A stretch of 64,000 bases of DNA, taken from positions 66,681 through 130,680 of the forward strand of contig CAZNPZ010000003.1 of NCBI GenBank assembly GCA_964575255.1, in the 5' to 3' direction. The notes beneath the pieces were generated by a model. The model had not been told where the DNA came from. It did no database searches and saw only the letters and a program-made list of their open reading frames with translations. This DNA is from JAEZHK01 sp964575255. Its GTDB lineage: Bacteria; Bacillota; Clostridia; Christensenellales; Aristaeellaceae. The translations under genes and the position numbers were made by a program. Below are positions 1-8,891 of this stretch, one piece after another; the stretch's first letter is position 1; each line of letters opens with the position of its first letter.

Positions 1-416
1 ATGTGCGCCTTGGGGGTCGTGAAGTGGAAGTTCATCGGCACGACGTTGCCGGGCTTGACGAACGTCTGCGCCAGGATGTGTTCGCACGCCCGGCCCTGAT
101 GCGCGGGCAGGAAGTAGTTGGTGCCAAAGAGCTGATTGACCTTGGCTTCGAGCCGCGTGAAGGTGGCGCTGCCCGCGTAGCTGTCGTCCGCGACCATCAT
201 CGCGGCCATCTGGTTGTCGCTCATGGCGTTGACGCCGCTGTCGGTGAGCATGTCCAGGAAGATGTCCTTGTTCTTCAAAAGGAACGTGTTGTTGCCTGCC
301 TCGGCAACCGCCTCGAGCCGCCGCTCCACCGGGGGAAGGTTGAGCTTTTGCACAATGCGCACCTTGTGCATTTCCAGGGGCAACTGCTTGCCGCTCGCGA
401 ACCGGATCGGATCCAT
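1..416 (-). CDS. Beta-eliminating lyase (tyrosine phenol-lyase/tryptophanase family), partial
   Basis: Only the first 138 residues are present; the gene continues past base 1. Enzymes of this PLP family split tyrosine to phenol, pyruvate and ammonia, or tryptophan to indole, and both reactions are reversible. The visible part matches the family N-terminus: LPPVERR (27-33), NNTFLLKNKDIFLDMLTDSG (42-61), NAMSDNQMAAMM (63-74), DDSYAGS (77-83) and FLPAHQGRACEH (102-113) with the phosphate-binding HQGR loop. The PLP lysine lies outside. The ATG at 414-416 is set by AAGGAGG at 425-431, 8 nt upstream. The leader is a T-box with a Tyr (UAC) specifier, which favours tyrosine phenol-lyase (tpl), but the N-terminus alone does not separate the two activities. 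Confidence 0.88.
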   Translation of the reverse strand, partial: MDPIRFASGKQLPLEMHKVRIVQKLNLPPVERRLEAVAEAGNNTFLLKNKDIFLDMLTDSGVNAMSDNQMAAMMVADDSYAGSATFTRLEAKVNQLFGTNYFLPAHQGRACEHILAQTFVKPGNVVPMNFHFTTPKAH

Positions 417-481
417 GATTCATTCCTCCTTGCGTTTTGTCTGCGGCGCCCTCTGGCCCGGCACCGCCCGTTCGGAGGCAC

Positions 482-511
482 AAAAAAGCCCGTCCTCCGC
501 TTTAGAGGACG
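482..511 (-). terminator. T-box attenuator terminator (Tyr leader)
   Basis: On the minus strand a CGTCCTC/GAGGACG stem (505-511 with 491-497) and a 7-nt loop are followed by GGC and six T. It sits just after the T-box core, before the lyase ribosome binding site. Confidence 0.85.
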
Positions 512-766
512 AGCGCCAAATCCCGTGTTACCACCTCAGTTTGCCTGCGCCTCGCGACGTAAGCCTTTTCAAGTACGGCGGACTGCTCCGCGATACTTTA
601 GCACGATAACGGGTGTACCCGATCCAGCCTACTGGGCCTTTGGCCGTTTGGTGGACTGCTCAAGCGTGTATTCCCGATCCGCACCTGCCGCCTCGCACCA
701 CCCGGCGGCTCTCTGGAAGGCCGACAACCGGTACTCCTTCGCTGTCAACGCATTGATTATGAAATT
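482..766 (-). promoter_or_regulatory. T-box riboswitch leader, specifier UAC (Tyr)
   Basis: This transcribed leader lies between the promoter at 773-801 and the lyase gene. The T-box core AGGTGGTAACACGGGA lies at 521-536 (minus strand) with the UGGU bulge that pairs with the tRNA acceptor end. Stem I is clear: AGUA at 732-735 faces GAA at 671-673, and the next triplet, 668-670, is UAC followed by A. This is the standard loop E layout, closed below by AGCG/CGCU and above by CCG/CGG. An AGAGAGC...GGUGGUGCGAG apical region is also present. Uncharged tRNA-Tyr should stabilise the antiterminator and turn on the lyase. The terminator is listed separately. Confidence 0.9.
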
Positions 767-772
767 AATGAG

Positions 773-801
773 AGTATATACCGGGCGTGGGGGATTGTCA
801 A
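773..801 (-). promoter_or_regulatory. SigA-type promoter of the Tyr T-box/lyase unit
   Basis: Minus strand: -35 TTGACA at 796-801, spacer exactly 17 nt, -10 TATACT at 773-778. Start of transcription is expected near 766. Confidence 0.8.
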
Positions 802-1058
802 TATGGTAATTACGGACAAATTCTCATCGATCGGATTTCGGCCTGTTCAATACAGCGTGATGCGGCTTCAAGGGCGGCCAGCTGTGCGCGGCTTTTCATT
901 ATGCACTTCGTGATCGGCTCGGCCGCGATGATGCGCGCCCGGCCGGCCGAGTTGCTCCTGCTCACCCAAACAATTTTGCATCCGCCCCGCGTGATAAATG
1001 ACGCGGACTGGATGGCTTATGGAGTCCGATGCCGATCAGGGGCTTCGCGTGCAAACAA

Positions 1059-1748
1059 TCACGCGCGTATATACACCCGGTCTTTCCAGAAATGATACGC
1101 GAGCATGGCGGTCGAGATCGGAAAGGTGACCGCGAACACGATGAGGCTGATTGGCGGCGACGAAATGCCCGCGACCAGTTCAACCATCGCCCAAATGCCC
1201 CAGACGCCGTTGATCAGGAAGATCCACCGAATGACGAGCATCGCCTTGCTGCCGCCAAACAAAAACGCGGAAAAGATCATCGAAGCGCTCAGAAACCCAT
1301 ACCCAAGCACTTCCAGAGACCAGAACGTTGAATTGTAGTTTCCGAAAGCGAACGGCGTCAGCCCGTCGAGAAGGCCCGCCTTGATGCTGAAGCGAATGGC
1401 CGACATCTGCATGAAATAGTTGTAGCTGATCTGTGACACATAGATGACGGCGAACACGACCGCCATGAACGCGATCGTCTTTTTCCCTTCCGGAGCGAGC
1501 CGGTACAGGCTCGCCGTGAACATGAGAAACGCAGGCGCGAGCAGGAAGCAGGGAATCACGAAGCTGAGGATCAGCGCTTCATTATAGTTGTTTGCGAAAT
1601 GCTCGATGCCCTGCCAGTTGAGATCCAGCTTGAAGACCAGAAACGTAAGCGTCAGCATGACGAGAAACGCGACCGCTACGATGGTCGCAGCCACCGATGA
1701 CCCAAACCCGATCCACCTCGCGGCACTGTCCTGCCTGTTCTCACCCAT
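1059..1748 (-). CDS. Six-helix membrane protein of unknown function
   Basis: 229 residues with about six hydrophobic helices, near residues 17-40, 55-80, 90-112, 138-162, 168-192 and 197-220. The loops are short and weakly charged. I recognise no transporter or enzyme motif. It is the last gene of a minus-strand series (MoxR, VWA, small unknown, FMN-binding protein, this gene), but a gap of about 107 bp separates it from the FMN-binding gene, so co-transcription is uncertain. Start ATG at 1746-1748 follows a GAGAGGAAGG stretch. The protein could be a DUF-type integral membrane protein; no function is claimed. Confidence 0.7.
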   Translation of the reverse strand: MGENRQDSAARWIGFGSSVAATIVAVAFLVMLTLTFLVFKLDLNWQGIEHFANNYNEALILSFVIPCFLLAPAFLMFTASLYRLAPEGKKTIAFMAVVFAVIYVSQISYNYFMQMSAIRFSIKAGLLDGLTPFAFGNYNSTFWSLEVLGYGFLSASMIFSAFLFGGSKAMLVIRWIFLINGVWGIWAMVELVAGISSPPISLIVFAVTFPISTAMLAYHFWKDRVYIRA

Positions 1749-1855
1749 TTGGTTTGCCTTCCTCTCTCATCATCGGGAAACTGTTTTTTGTGTATCCGCA
1801 AAGCAGAGAATGTCCCTCAGTCAATACACCTGTTAAACTTATACGAAGCGGTCTT

Positions 1856-2269
1856 TCATGCGGCCTGATTCAGCGCGTTTTCCACGGCCTTCAGGAAAGC
1901 CTTGCTGTCGAGGGTCGCCCCGGAGATTGCGTCGACGGCGGTCGTCTGGGCGGATAGCACGCGGTCGGTCAGGGTGCTGATCGTCTTTTCCTGTGCGAAC
2001 ACCTGCGGCTTTGTCACCCGGATTCCCTCAATCCGGTGATCCTTCACGGTGACTTCGACGTCGGTGCTCCAGCGGAAGCCGTCGTAGCCGCCGGAAAACA
2101 CGCCGTCCGCGAGATTCAAGGCGGTTGCCCCCTGAAGCGTCAGGCGCTCCGTGCCGCCTTTGCCCAGGAGAATGAAAGCCAGCATGCCGCCGATCAGAAG
2201 CGCGAAAACGAGCAGTGCGATGCCGACGACTTTCGGCCAGATACGCTTCTTCCGGGTTGCGCTTTGCAT
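1856..2269 (-). CDS. Membrane-anchored FMN-binding domain protein
   Basis: 137 residues. Residues 1-10 are basic, 12-33 form one membrane helix and the rest is outside the cell. The domain is of the FMN_bind type found in NqrC/RnfG and related electron-transfer proteins, in which a Thr/Ser in a D-x-x-SGAT-x-x-S motif can carry covalent FMN. Here the motif is DAISGATLDS (~112-121). It lacks the longer RnfG body, so it is a stand-alone carrier, perhaps moving electrons across the membrane to an extracytoplasmic acceptor. Start ATG at 2267-2269 has GGGAGGAA upstream. No flavin transferase (ApbE) is in the window. Confidence 0.82.
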   Translation of the reverse strand: MQSATRKKRIWPKVVGIALLVFALLIGGMLAFILLGKGGTERLTLQGATALNLADGVFSGGYDGFRWSTDVEVTVKDHRIEGIRVTKPQVFAQEKTISTLTDRVLSAQTTAVDAISGATLDSKAFLKAVENALNQAA

Positions 2270-2312
2270 GATGATTCCTCCCTTTCTACCCCGATCATAA
2301 ACGGAGCGTCCG

Positions 2313-2687
2313 TCATGGGGTCAATGCGACGTCGTCCGCTTCCAGATCCGCCTTGAAATAGAGATTCTGCATGCCCATGCTGTAGGCGCAGCGAAAATAC
2401 AGCATGCCGCCGAGCGATTTTCCGTAGCGCGTTTTAAGTTCCGAGAGCAGCGCGGACGGATCGCCGTCCAGCTTCCGCTCATGCATGTTGCTGAAATCAA
2501 ACAGCATGCGATTCTCCCGGATCGCCGTCCTCGCGCCCTGCGCGGGCGGTTTCAGCGCGCCGTCATAGCCCAGCAGGGTTTTCAGGATGCTGTCCGGTCG
2601 CATCATTTCAAACAGCGCCTCGTTCTTTCCCAAGAGCAGCGTGCCACCCGTCAGGTAATACGTAAGAATCGCGCTCATGATGGACAC
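2313..2687 (-). CDS. Small hypothetical protein in the MoxR/VWA cluster
   Basis: About 124 residues and not recognised. It has an N-terminal hydrophobic stretch (AILTYYLTGGTLLLG) and then a soluble mixed sequence with YGKSLGGMLYFRCAYSMGM. The GTG at 2685-2687 is chosen because GGAGG lies 6 nt upstream (2694-2698); the next ATG (2676-2678) would be 15 nt away. It starts 23 bp after the VWA gene stop, and the FMN-binding gene follows 43 bp later, so it probably belongs to the same transcript. Confidence 0.6.
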   Translation of the reverse strand: MSIMSAILTYYLTGGTLLLGKNEALFEMMRPDSILKTLLGYDGALKPPAQGARTAIRENRMLFDFSNMHERKLDGDPSALLSELKTRYGKSLGGMLYFRCAYSMGMQNLYFKADLEADDVALTP

Positions 2688-2709
2688 CCGCTTCCTCCGC
2701 GTAGTAATG

Positions 2710-3840
2710 CTACTCAAACATCACGCTGTGCCCGTACGGGGCGGGCTGTTTCCCGCCTTTGGTGAGCACCCAGAGCACTCGCTGGTCGACCCGTTCGGGC
2801 GCGGCGCCCTCGCCGTCGGTGAAGACCACGACCAGCGGCATCTTCAGGCTGTCCGCCAGCTCAAAGACCGGGCGAAAGTCGGTGCCGCCGTTCCTGGTGC
2901 GTTCCCTCCCATGCCGGTACTGCGCGGCGGGTCTTGGCTCGGAGCATTTGGTGTCGAATTCGGTGACGAGGATTCGCGCGTTCGTGACGCGGTTGACCGT
3001 CTTCAGTTCCGCGAAGAACGACTGCAGCTGTTCGTCGGAGATCGAGCCGCTCTCATCCAGCGCGATCAATACGTCCAACCCGATGCTGCGCTTGGCGCCG
3101 GGGCTGTTTTCATAGCGGCGCGATACGCGCTTGTAGGTCGCCCGCGTCTCCATACGCCCCCGGCCGGTCAGGAAGCGCTTGAAAAGTGCCGCCCAGTCGA
3201 TCTCAGGGCGCTGCCACGGCGGATCGACCTGGCCGCTGAGTTCCGCGGGAAACTCGCCGTTCTGGGCGGCGCTGTCCATCAGCGTCTCGACCTGGTTCTT
3301 CAGCGCCTGTGCGTTTGTCTCCGGCACTTCCTCGTCGGTCAAAAGGTCAGAGGCGAACAGACTCTCGCCGCCCAGCCTGAGCGTGACCGTGTTTTCGCGC
3401 GCGAGGAGGCTGAACGAATCGTTCAAAAGCCGTGAAAGCGCCGCGTAGTACCGCTCCGCGCCCAAACCGCGCTCCAGCTTGTGCTCGATCTTCGCTTCCA
3501 TTTTGCCGACCGTGGCGGCGTCCGACCCGAGCATCGCGGGCGGCAGAAGTTCGTTGACCGCGAGATCGCAGGCGACCGCCCACAGAAGCGGGTCGCGGTC
3601 GCCCCGGCGCAGCGGGTGCAAAAACAGGAGGTGCATCAGTTCGTGCAGCAGGACGCCCTGCGCCTGCGCGTCATTCAAACCTTCGTACCACGTCGGGTTG
3701 ACCTTGAGCACGGGGGAGGGCAGCAACGTCATTTGTATGGTCGGTACGCTTTTGGTTTCCTGAAGAGAAATCACCGAGGCGAGGGAGGCGTAAAAAGGCT
3801 GAACGAGGAGCAGCTTCATCACCGCGTCCCGGATGCGCAT
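2710..3840 (-). CDS. Putative metallopeptidase plus VWA-like domain protein (DUF2201 type)
   Basis: 376 residues. The N-terminal half carries LLHELMHLLFLHP (~85-97), an HExxH zinc motif as in the VWA-associated putative metallopeptidase domain. The C-terminal half starts at LDVLIALDESGSIS (~254-267), a degenerate MIDAS-type DxSxS site, and ends with VVVFTDGEGAAP. The layout is that of DUF2201 proteins, which almost always pair with a MoxR AAA ATPase, and the MoxR gene lies 29 bp upstream here. The substrate of such pairs is generally unknown; a chaperone role in metal insertion or complex remodelling is the usual inference. Start ATG has GAGGAGGGG upstream. Confidence 0.85.
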   Translation of the reverse strand: MRIRDAVMKLLLVQPFYASLASVISLQETKSVPTIQMTLLPSPVLKVNPTWYEGLNDAQAQGVLLHELMHLLFLHPLRRGDRDPLLWAVACDLAVNELLPPAMLGSDAATVGKMEAKIEHKLERGLGAERYYAALSRLLNDSFSLLARENTVTLRLGGESLFASDLLTDEEVPETNAQALKNQVETLMDSAAQNGEFPAELSGQVDPPWQRPEIDWAALFKRFLTGRGRMETRATYKRVSRRYENSPGAKRSIGLDVLIALDESGSISDEQLQSFFAELKTVNRVTNARILVTEFDTKCSEPRPAAQYRHGRERTRNGGTDFRPVFELADSLKMPLVVVFTDGEGAAPERVDQRVLWVLTKGGKQPAPYGHSVMFE

Positions 3841-3869
3841 GGGCCGCCCCTCCTCTTTCGCGATTGGGT

Positions 3870-4943
3870 TTATGAAAGAAGTGCGAAGATCTGATCGGAC
3901 AGCGTGTCCGCCGCGCCTGTCGCCTGCGCGACCGCGAGGAACAGTTCCGGCTTTTCGACAGCCAGCGTCTTGAAGAACAACAGCTGGAATTCCTCCGGCA
4001 GCGCCTTCAGCATGGCGTCCAGATTGCGCGCCTGACCGTCGCTTCCGGTCAGCAGGGACACGATTTTCTTGATCAGAAGTCCTATCAAATCCAGTCTGCC
4101 GTCTGAAACAAGCCGCGCGACGAGCGGCCGGGCCGGCTCGTAATCGTCCAACAGCGCGGCGGCGGACGGGATTGCGTACTCTCGGTTTTTCAGATACCCA
4201 TAGAACGAAGCGGTGGTCTCCGGGCCGATGATCCCGGATATCAGTTCCTGCATCAGTTTTTCAGGAAGGTCGCAACTGTTCAGAAGCTGCTGCACCCGCG
4301 TCCAGCCGCGCGGAGTGGGCGATTTCGCGGTCGCGGTGCTGTCGGCGGCCTTTTTGACGCGCAGCAGCATGTCCGGGCATGCGGTGAGGTAGGCGAGCAC
4401 GTCGTCGCACGGATCGTTTTTCAGCGAGTAGGCGACATAGTCGTCCAGATTGGGCGTGATCTCGATGGAAATAAACCGATCCAGCATCGCGTCGTCCAGC
4501 GTGCTGACGGTATAGTTCAGCGTATCCGGGTTCATCGTCACGCCGATTTTCCAGCCAGGCGCGAGGCAGTGGCCGTTGATCTTGCGTTCCAGAAGCAGCG
4601 GATAGAGAACCGAGATCGTGTCGGTCGGCACGCGGTTGATTTCCTCCAGCACCAATAAACCCCTGGGTGGGAAGAACCCCTTCTCCACGGCGTTGAGGGT
4701 AGGCAGGAATTGCGGCGCGAGATAGCGCGTGATGCCGCTGTCGCGGTCCTTGTCCGGAAGCCCCATAAAGTCCGGCCCTTCCATCGCGGCCGCATACAGC
4801 CCCATGTAGCCGATGCCAAGTTCCTCGGCGCACTGCTGGAACGCGGAGGTCTTTCCGACGCCGCGCTCGCTGATCAGCGCCGTTACGCAGTCTGTGTTCA
4901 GGTACAGCTCATGAACGCACTTTTTTGCTTCGCGGATCCTCAT
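3870..4943 (-). CDS. MoxR-family AAA+ ATPase
   Basis: 357 residues. Walker A is SERGVGKTS (~26-34) and Walker B is LLVLEEINR (~96-104). Sensor 1 is in VTMNPDT, and the arginine finger region is near LDRFISIE. MoxR ATPases act as hexameric chaperones with a VWA partner, which here is the next gene (gap 29 bp). Start ATG at 4941-4943 follows GGGGAGAGG. A TATAAT (minus strand, 4991-4996) 48 bp upstream could be the -10 box of the cluster, but no good -35 goes with it. Confidence 0.87.
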   Translation of the reverse strand: MRIREAKKCVHELYLNTDCVTALISERGVGKTSAFQQCAEELGIGYMGLYAAAMEGPDFMGLPDKDRDSGITRYLAPQFLPTLNAVEKGFFPPRGLLVLEEINRVPTDTISVLYPLLLERKINGHCLAPGWKIGVTMNPDTLNYTVSTLDDAMLDRFISIEITPNLDDYVAYSLKNDPCDDVLAYLTACPDMLLRVKKAADSTATAKSPTPRGWTRVQQLLNSCDLPEKLMQELISGIIGPETTASFYGYLKNREYAIPSAAALLDDYEPARPLVARLVSDGRLDLIGLLIKKIVSLLTGSDGQARNLDAMLKALPEEFQLLFFKTLAVEKPELFLAVAQATGAADTLSDQIFALLS

Positions 4944-5100
4944 ATCCCGTACCTCTCCCCAGGGCGCTTTGGCGCGCCGATGCCTTGCATATTATACCAT
5001 ACAACCAAATTCGAGGCTATAAAAAAACACAGATTTTATACTCGCGAAAACGCCACCGACCGGGCGGGTAAACGGAGTCGTTGATGCTGGCTGAAAGATG

Positions 5101-5129
5101 TTGACAAACCTCCAGAAATCCTTTAAGCT
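5101..5129 (+). promoter_or_regulatory. Probable promoter of the GGDEF/HD-GYP sensor
   Basis: -35 TTGACA at 5101-5106, 17-nt spacer, -10 TAAGCT at 5124-5129 (weak). The gene starts 35 bp further on. Confidence 0.5.
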
Positions 5130-5163
5130 GTGAAGAAAAGAATTTACTGCCGAGGACGACCAT

Positions 5164-8073
5164 ATGAGGGCACCGTTTGCTCATGCGGATTCCAGACAAA
5201 GCTCTGAAAAATGGGACGTCTTGGCTGCCGCCGCGAAAATCGGCTTGGTGATCGTAGTCATTTTCTCCTTTGCATTCGTATTATCTCCCCTGACCGGGAA
5301 GAGCCAGGAAGCGCTGGATCTGATAACCCTCGCCGAACACGGCGCGGTCATTATGATGGTGGATCCCGACTCCGGCGCGATACTCTGGGCGGACAATGCC
5401 GCTGTGGCATTTTACGGGTATTCCAAAGAGCGGCTTCTGGGCATGAACATCAGCGAGATCAATACACTGGATTCAGATCAGATCGCTTCCGAGATGCGGG
5501 CGGCCAGAGAAAAGAAGCGGAATTTCTTTCAGTTTCGTCATCGCCTTGCGTCCGGTGCGATCCGAAATGTGGAAGTGTATTCCTATCCCGTCCAGCATAA
5601 TGGTGCTATGGCGCTTTTGTCGATCATTCACGACGTCACGGAGCGTGTAAGTCTGGAGCAGCATCATGAGCGCCTGATGGTTGAGGTCTATATCGCTGGG
5701 GCGGCCGCGATCCTCATTCTGACCATCCTGCTTATATTTTCCGTGCGCAGCCGCGTGAAAACGGCGAGCGCGAAGCGGGAAATTGAAAACCTGAGCAGGG
5801 TGCGCGAGTCCTTTTTCAACGCCTCCTCCGACATGATCTACCTGAAGGACGAAAACCAGAGGTATATCATCGTCAACAAGACAACGGAGCGCTTTTATGG
5901 CAAGCCCGCGGCAGAGATCCTCGGCCTGAATGACCTTGAACTGAGCGGGGATGCGTTCGCGCGGACGCGGATGCGTACCGACAAACTGGCGCTTGAAAAA
6001 CGGGACATCATCGTCGAGGAAGTCGCATGGGCGGGCCGCGCGCTGGAATGTAAAAAATTCCCGGTTCAATTGCCAAACGGGCAGACCGGCGTCGGCGCCT
6101 TCATCCGGGACGTCACAAAAGAACGCACGGAGGAGAAGCGGCGGGAGAAGTCGTATCACCGCCAGAAGATCCTGGCGGACGTGTTCACCAGAAACTTTGA
6201 GAACACCCATGAGGAATTGGACTATGTGCTTAACGAGGCGCTGAAGCTGACCGGAAGCGAATACGGCTACCTGTTCCTCTACAATGAGGAGAGCAATGAT
6301 TTCACGCTGAACTCCTGGACGGAGAGCGTCCTCCGGGACAACGCGATCGAGAACCCGCGAATGAAATTCGGCGTAGATTCCTCAGGGTTCTGGAGCGAGG
6401 TCGTGAGGCGGCGGGAACCGATCATCGTCAACGATTATTCCAGTCCGAACCCGTTCAAAAAGGGTACGCCTGAAGGCCATGTCCCCCTGAAGCGATTCCT
6501 GCTGCTCCCCGTATTGTTTGGCGAAAAACTGGTGGCGCTGGTCGGCCTCGCAAACAAGCCGGAGGACTACGACGATCAGGACGAATACGAAATGAAGCTC
6601 CTGATGAACGGGGTATGGAACGCCGTTTTGCGGCGGACGCTGGAGGACAAGGTTCGCTACGAGCGCGCCAAATATTTGAAGACGCTGATCTCCATCGGCG
6701 ATGGCGTCATGGTGGTGGATCGGCTTGGCCGGATCGAGATGCTCAATCCCGTTGCGGAACGCCTGACTGGTTGGACATTCTCCGAGGCGCGCGGACACCA
6801 CTACCGGGAAGTCTTTGTGATCCGGCACGAAGAACCGGACACGCCGATCGCCGACGCGATCGCGGATGCGCTTTCTTCCGGCGAGGTACAGGAAATCGCG
6901 AACAGCGCGGTATTGATTTCGCGGCAGGGAAGCCAATATCACTTAGAAGACAGCGCCGCGCCGATCCTCAGCGAGGATGGCAATGTGGAAGGCGTCGTAT
7001 TGGTGTTCCGGGATGTGACCAACAAAAAAGAGCAAATACGGCAGATTCAGTACTTGAGCTTTCACGACGCGTTGACCGGATTGTACAACCGAAGGTTCTT
7101 CAACGAGGAGCTCGCGCGCCTGGACACGGATCGGAACCTTCCAATTACGGTTGTCATGGGCGATGTGAACGGCCTGAAATTGACCAACGATGTCTTTGGC
7201 CACGCAGCCGGGGACATGCTTTTAAAATGCATCGCGCAGGTGTTTCGCCAGATCTGCCGCGCGGACGACATCATCGCGCGCTGGGGCGGCGACGAGTTCG
7301 TGCTGCTGCTCCCCAAGACCAATGCCGCGGACGCGGCGGCCATCGTCAGCCGCATCAAGGCGGAGTTTGCCAGACAGCGCATCAAGGCGGTCAAAGGCAG
7401 CATCTCGATGGGTGTCGCGTGCAAGGACACCGCAACGACCGACATCCTGCAGGCGCTGGTTCTTGCGGAAGAGGCCATGTACGCGAACAAGGCGCTGGAA
7501 CAGGACGAGGCGCGCAACGCGACGATTGGCGAGATCATCCGCGTTCTGCACAGCGAAAACCCCCGCGAGCGCGAACACGCCGAACGCGTCAGCGCGTTGT
7601 GCCGGGATTTCGGGCGCGCGCTCAACCTGACCCAGGAGGAGATCCGCCGCCTGGGCGACGCAGCCTTTTTGCACGACATCGGCAAAATCGCGATGAATCC
7701 GGAATTTCTGGACGTTGGCGCGGACATGTCGGAGCGGCAGTGGATGGAGATCCGCCGCCATTCGATTATAGGTTTCCGCATCCTGAACGCGTCGGATGAC
7801 ACGGTCGATCTGGCTTCGGCGGTGCTCTCCCACCACGAGCGATGGGATGGGTCAGGATACCCGAAAGGCCTCAAGGGCGAGGAGATTCCGCTTCCCGCCC
7901 GCATCATTGCGATCTGTGAGGTGTTCGACCGGATGACGCACGACACTGGCGAAAAAAAGTCCTCGGCGCATGAAGCCGTCGATTCCATCCGCGGGAGTGC
8001 AGGGACGATGTTCGACCCGCGCCTGGTCGACGTATTTTCCGACATGATTAAACAGGGGAAATACGAATCGTAA
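5164..8073 (+). CDS. Membrane PAS-PAS-GAF-PAS-GGDEF-HD-GYP sensor for cyclic-di-GMP turnover
   Basis: 969 residues. Order: membrane helix (~20-42), PAS (~55-165), membrane helix (~174-196), PAS (~210-320), GAF (~335-480), PAS (~500-615), GGDEF (~625-780), HD-GYP (~785-960). The first PAS therefore lies between the two helices and may sense extracytoplasmic signals. GGDEF is intact (RWGGDEFVLLLP, ~706-717) with an RxxD inhibitory site (RADD) five residues before it. HD-GYP is intact: HDIGK (~837) and HHERWDGSGYPKG (~888). It can in principle both make and break cyclic-di-GMP. Start ATG has GAGGA 7 nt upstream. A second protein of the same family sits at 61558. Confidence 0.93.
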   Translation: MRAPFAHADSRQSSEKWDVLAAAAKIGLVIVVIFSFAFVLSPLTGKSQEALDLITLAEHGAVIMMVDPDSGAILWADNAAVAFYGYSKERLLGMNISEINTLDSDQIASEMRAAREKKRNFFQFRHRLASGAIRNVEVYSYPVQHNGAMALLSIIHDVTERVSLEQHHERLMVEVYIAGAAAILILTILLIFSVRSRVKTASAKREIENLSRVRESFFNASSDMIYLKDENQRYIIVNKTTERFYGKPAAEILGLNDLELSGDAFARTRMRTDKLALEKRDIIVEEVAWAGRALECKKFPVQLPNGQTGVGAFIRDVTKERTEEKRREKSYHRQKILADVFTRNFENTHEELDYVLNEALKLTGSEYGYLFLYNEESNDFTLNSWTESVLRDNAIENPRMKFGVDSSGFWSEVVRRREPIIVNDYSSPNPFKKGTPEGHVPLKRFLLLPVLFGEKLVALVGLANKPEDYDDQDEYEMKLLMNGVWNAVLRRTLEDKVRYERAKYLKTLISIGDGVMVVDRLGRIEMLNPVAERLTGWTFSEARGHHYREVFVIRHEEPDTPIADAIADALSSGEVQEIANSAVLISRQGSQYHLEDSAAPILSEDGNVEGVVLVFRDVTNKKEQIRQIQYLSFHDALTGLYNRRFFNEELARLDTDRNLPITVVMGDVNGLKLTNDVFGHAAGDMLLKCIAQVFRQICRADDIIARWGGDEFVLLLPKTNAADAAAIVSRIKAEFARQRIKAVKGSISMGVACKDTATTDILQALVLAEEAMYANKALEQDEARNATIGEIIRVLHSENPREREHAERVSALCRDFGRALNLTQEEIRRLGDAAFLHDIGKIAMNPEFLDVGADMSERQWMEIRRHSIIGFRILNASDDTVDLASAVLSHHERWDGSGYPKGLKGEEIPLPARIIAICEVFDRMTHDTGEKKSSAHEAVDSIRGSAGTMFDPRLVDVFSDMIKQGKYES

Positions 8074-8076
8074 GGG

Positions 8077-8798
8077 TTAATCGCTCTGTTCCAAACGCTC
8101 CCGGTTGATCCACAGCCCCCATGCGGGGTTTGGAATGAAGTGGATTTCTTCGCCGTCCGGCAAAGTGTTGAAGCCGGGGGACAGGCGTCCCGGGTCGTAC
8201 CGAGTCGCTGTTTCCTCATAGTTCGCGAAGGCGTAGCCAACGGATTCGATCTCCCGCCGTGGGATGCTTATGACCGCGTAGGAGATTTTAAACCGCCCGT
8301 CGGAGGAACCGTGGATCAAGTGCGCCGCCGCGCCCATGTTCTCCCGGAGGTCTTCGTTCTCCAGTTCCCGGAACAGCGAGAGAACCCGCTCTCGGCCCCA
8401 GTAGCCGTATTTTCGGATCAGCGCGTCCACCGCGCCGTCTTCCCCGAACCGTTCGACGCCAGGCGCGAGCACGACGAGTTCCCCGCCGTCCCGGATCGCC
8501 ATGCGGGTTCGGTAGACCGCCTTGTTGCTGATCCAGGTGCTGTGAAATTCCTTCGGATCGAGATACGCCACGCACTTTTGTATGCCCCTGTCGATAAGAA
8601 TGATGTTCTTCCAGTGACCGGGACGTGCGTACCCACCGCCGGCATCACGTCCGCATGCGCGCCCAGACCGGTGCAGTAGTGGTAGCACGCGTTGGCGAGC
8701 AAGCCGGCGTTGCTGTGGTACCGTGTCTAGTCCGGCGGGATGATCAGCACCTTGTCCGCGGGGTGCTTTTTGAGAAGCGCCATTAAGCCCGAAAGCAT
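8077..8798 (-). pseudogene. Decayed LarA-like (DUF2088, lactate racemase family) gene
   Basis: The reading starts at ATG 8796-8798 (MLSGLMALLKKHPADKVLIIPPD), hits TAG at 8727-8729, resumes in frame with TRYHSNAGLLANACYHY and MPAVGTHVPVT, then shifts frame near 8605 to WKNIILIDRG and runs to the stop at 8077. The C-terminal part (GGELVVLAPGVERFGED, YGYWG, AAAHLIHGSS) is well kept. GTH-PVT and the VVLAPG block are LarA/DUF2088 features; the family includes the nickel-pincer lactate racemase. About 240 residues remain of a usual 400 or more, and the stretch after GTHVPVT seems deleted. No larB, larC or larE is near. Confidence 0.7.
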
Positions 8799-8891
8799 TA
8801 AAGCTCCATACTTGCACCCCCGAATACGCGGATTGTCGTTTGGTAACCGGAATTGCGCCTCTGTGGGTCGCTGTAACAGTCTCTCCGGAGG

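Noticed and set aside
810..965. Possible 51-residue minus-strand frame (GTG 963-965 to TAA 810-812)
   Set aside because: Composition looks plausible but there is no ribosome binding site and no recognisable motif, and it ends on the -35 box of the lyase promoter. Not enough to call a gene.
7062..8240. Minus-strand open frame (392 codons) opposite the GGDEF/HD-GYP end of the first sensor
   Set aside because: Antisense shadow, rich in Ser and Arg, with no start signal.
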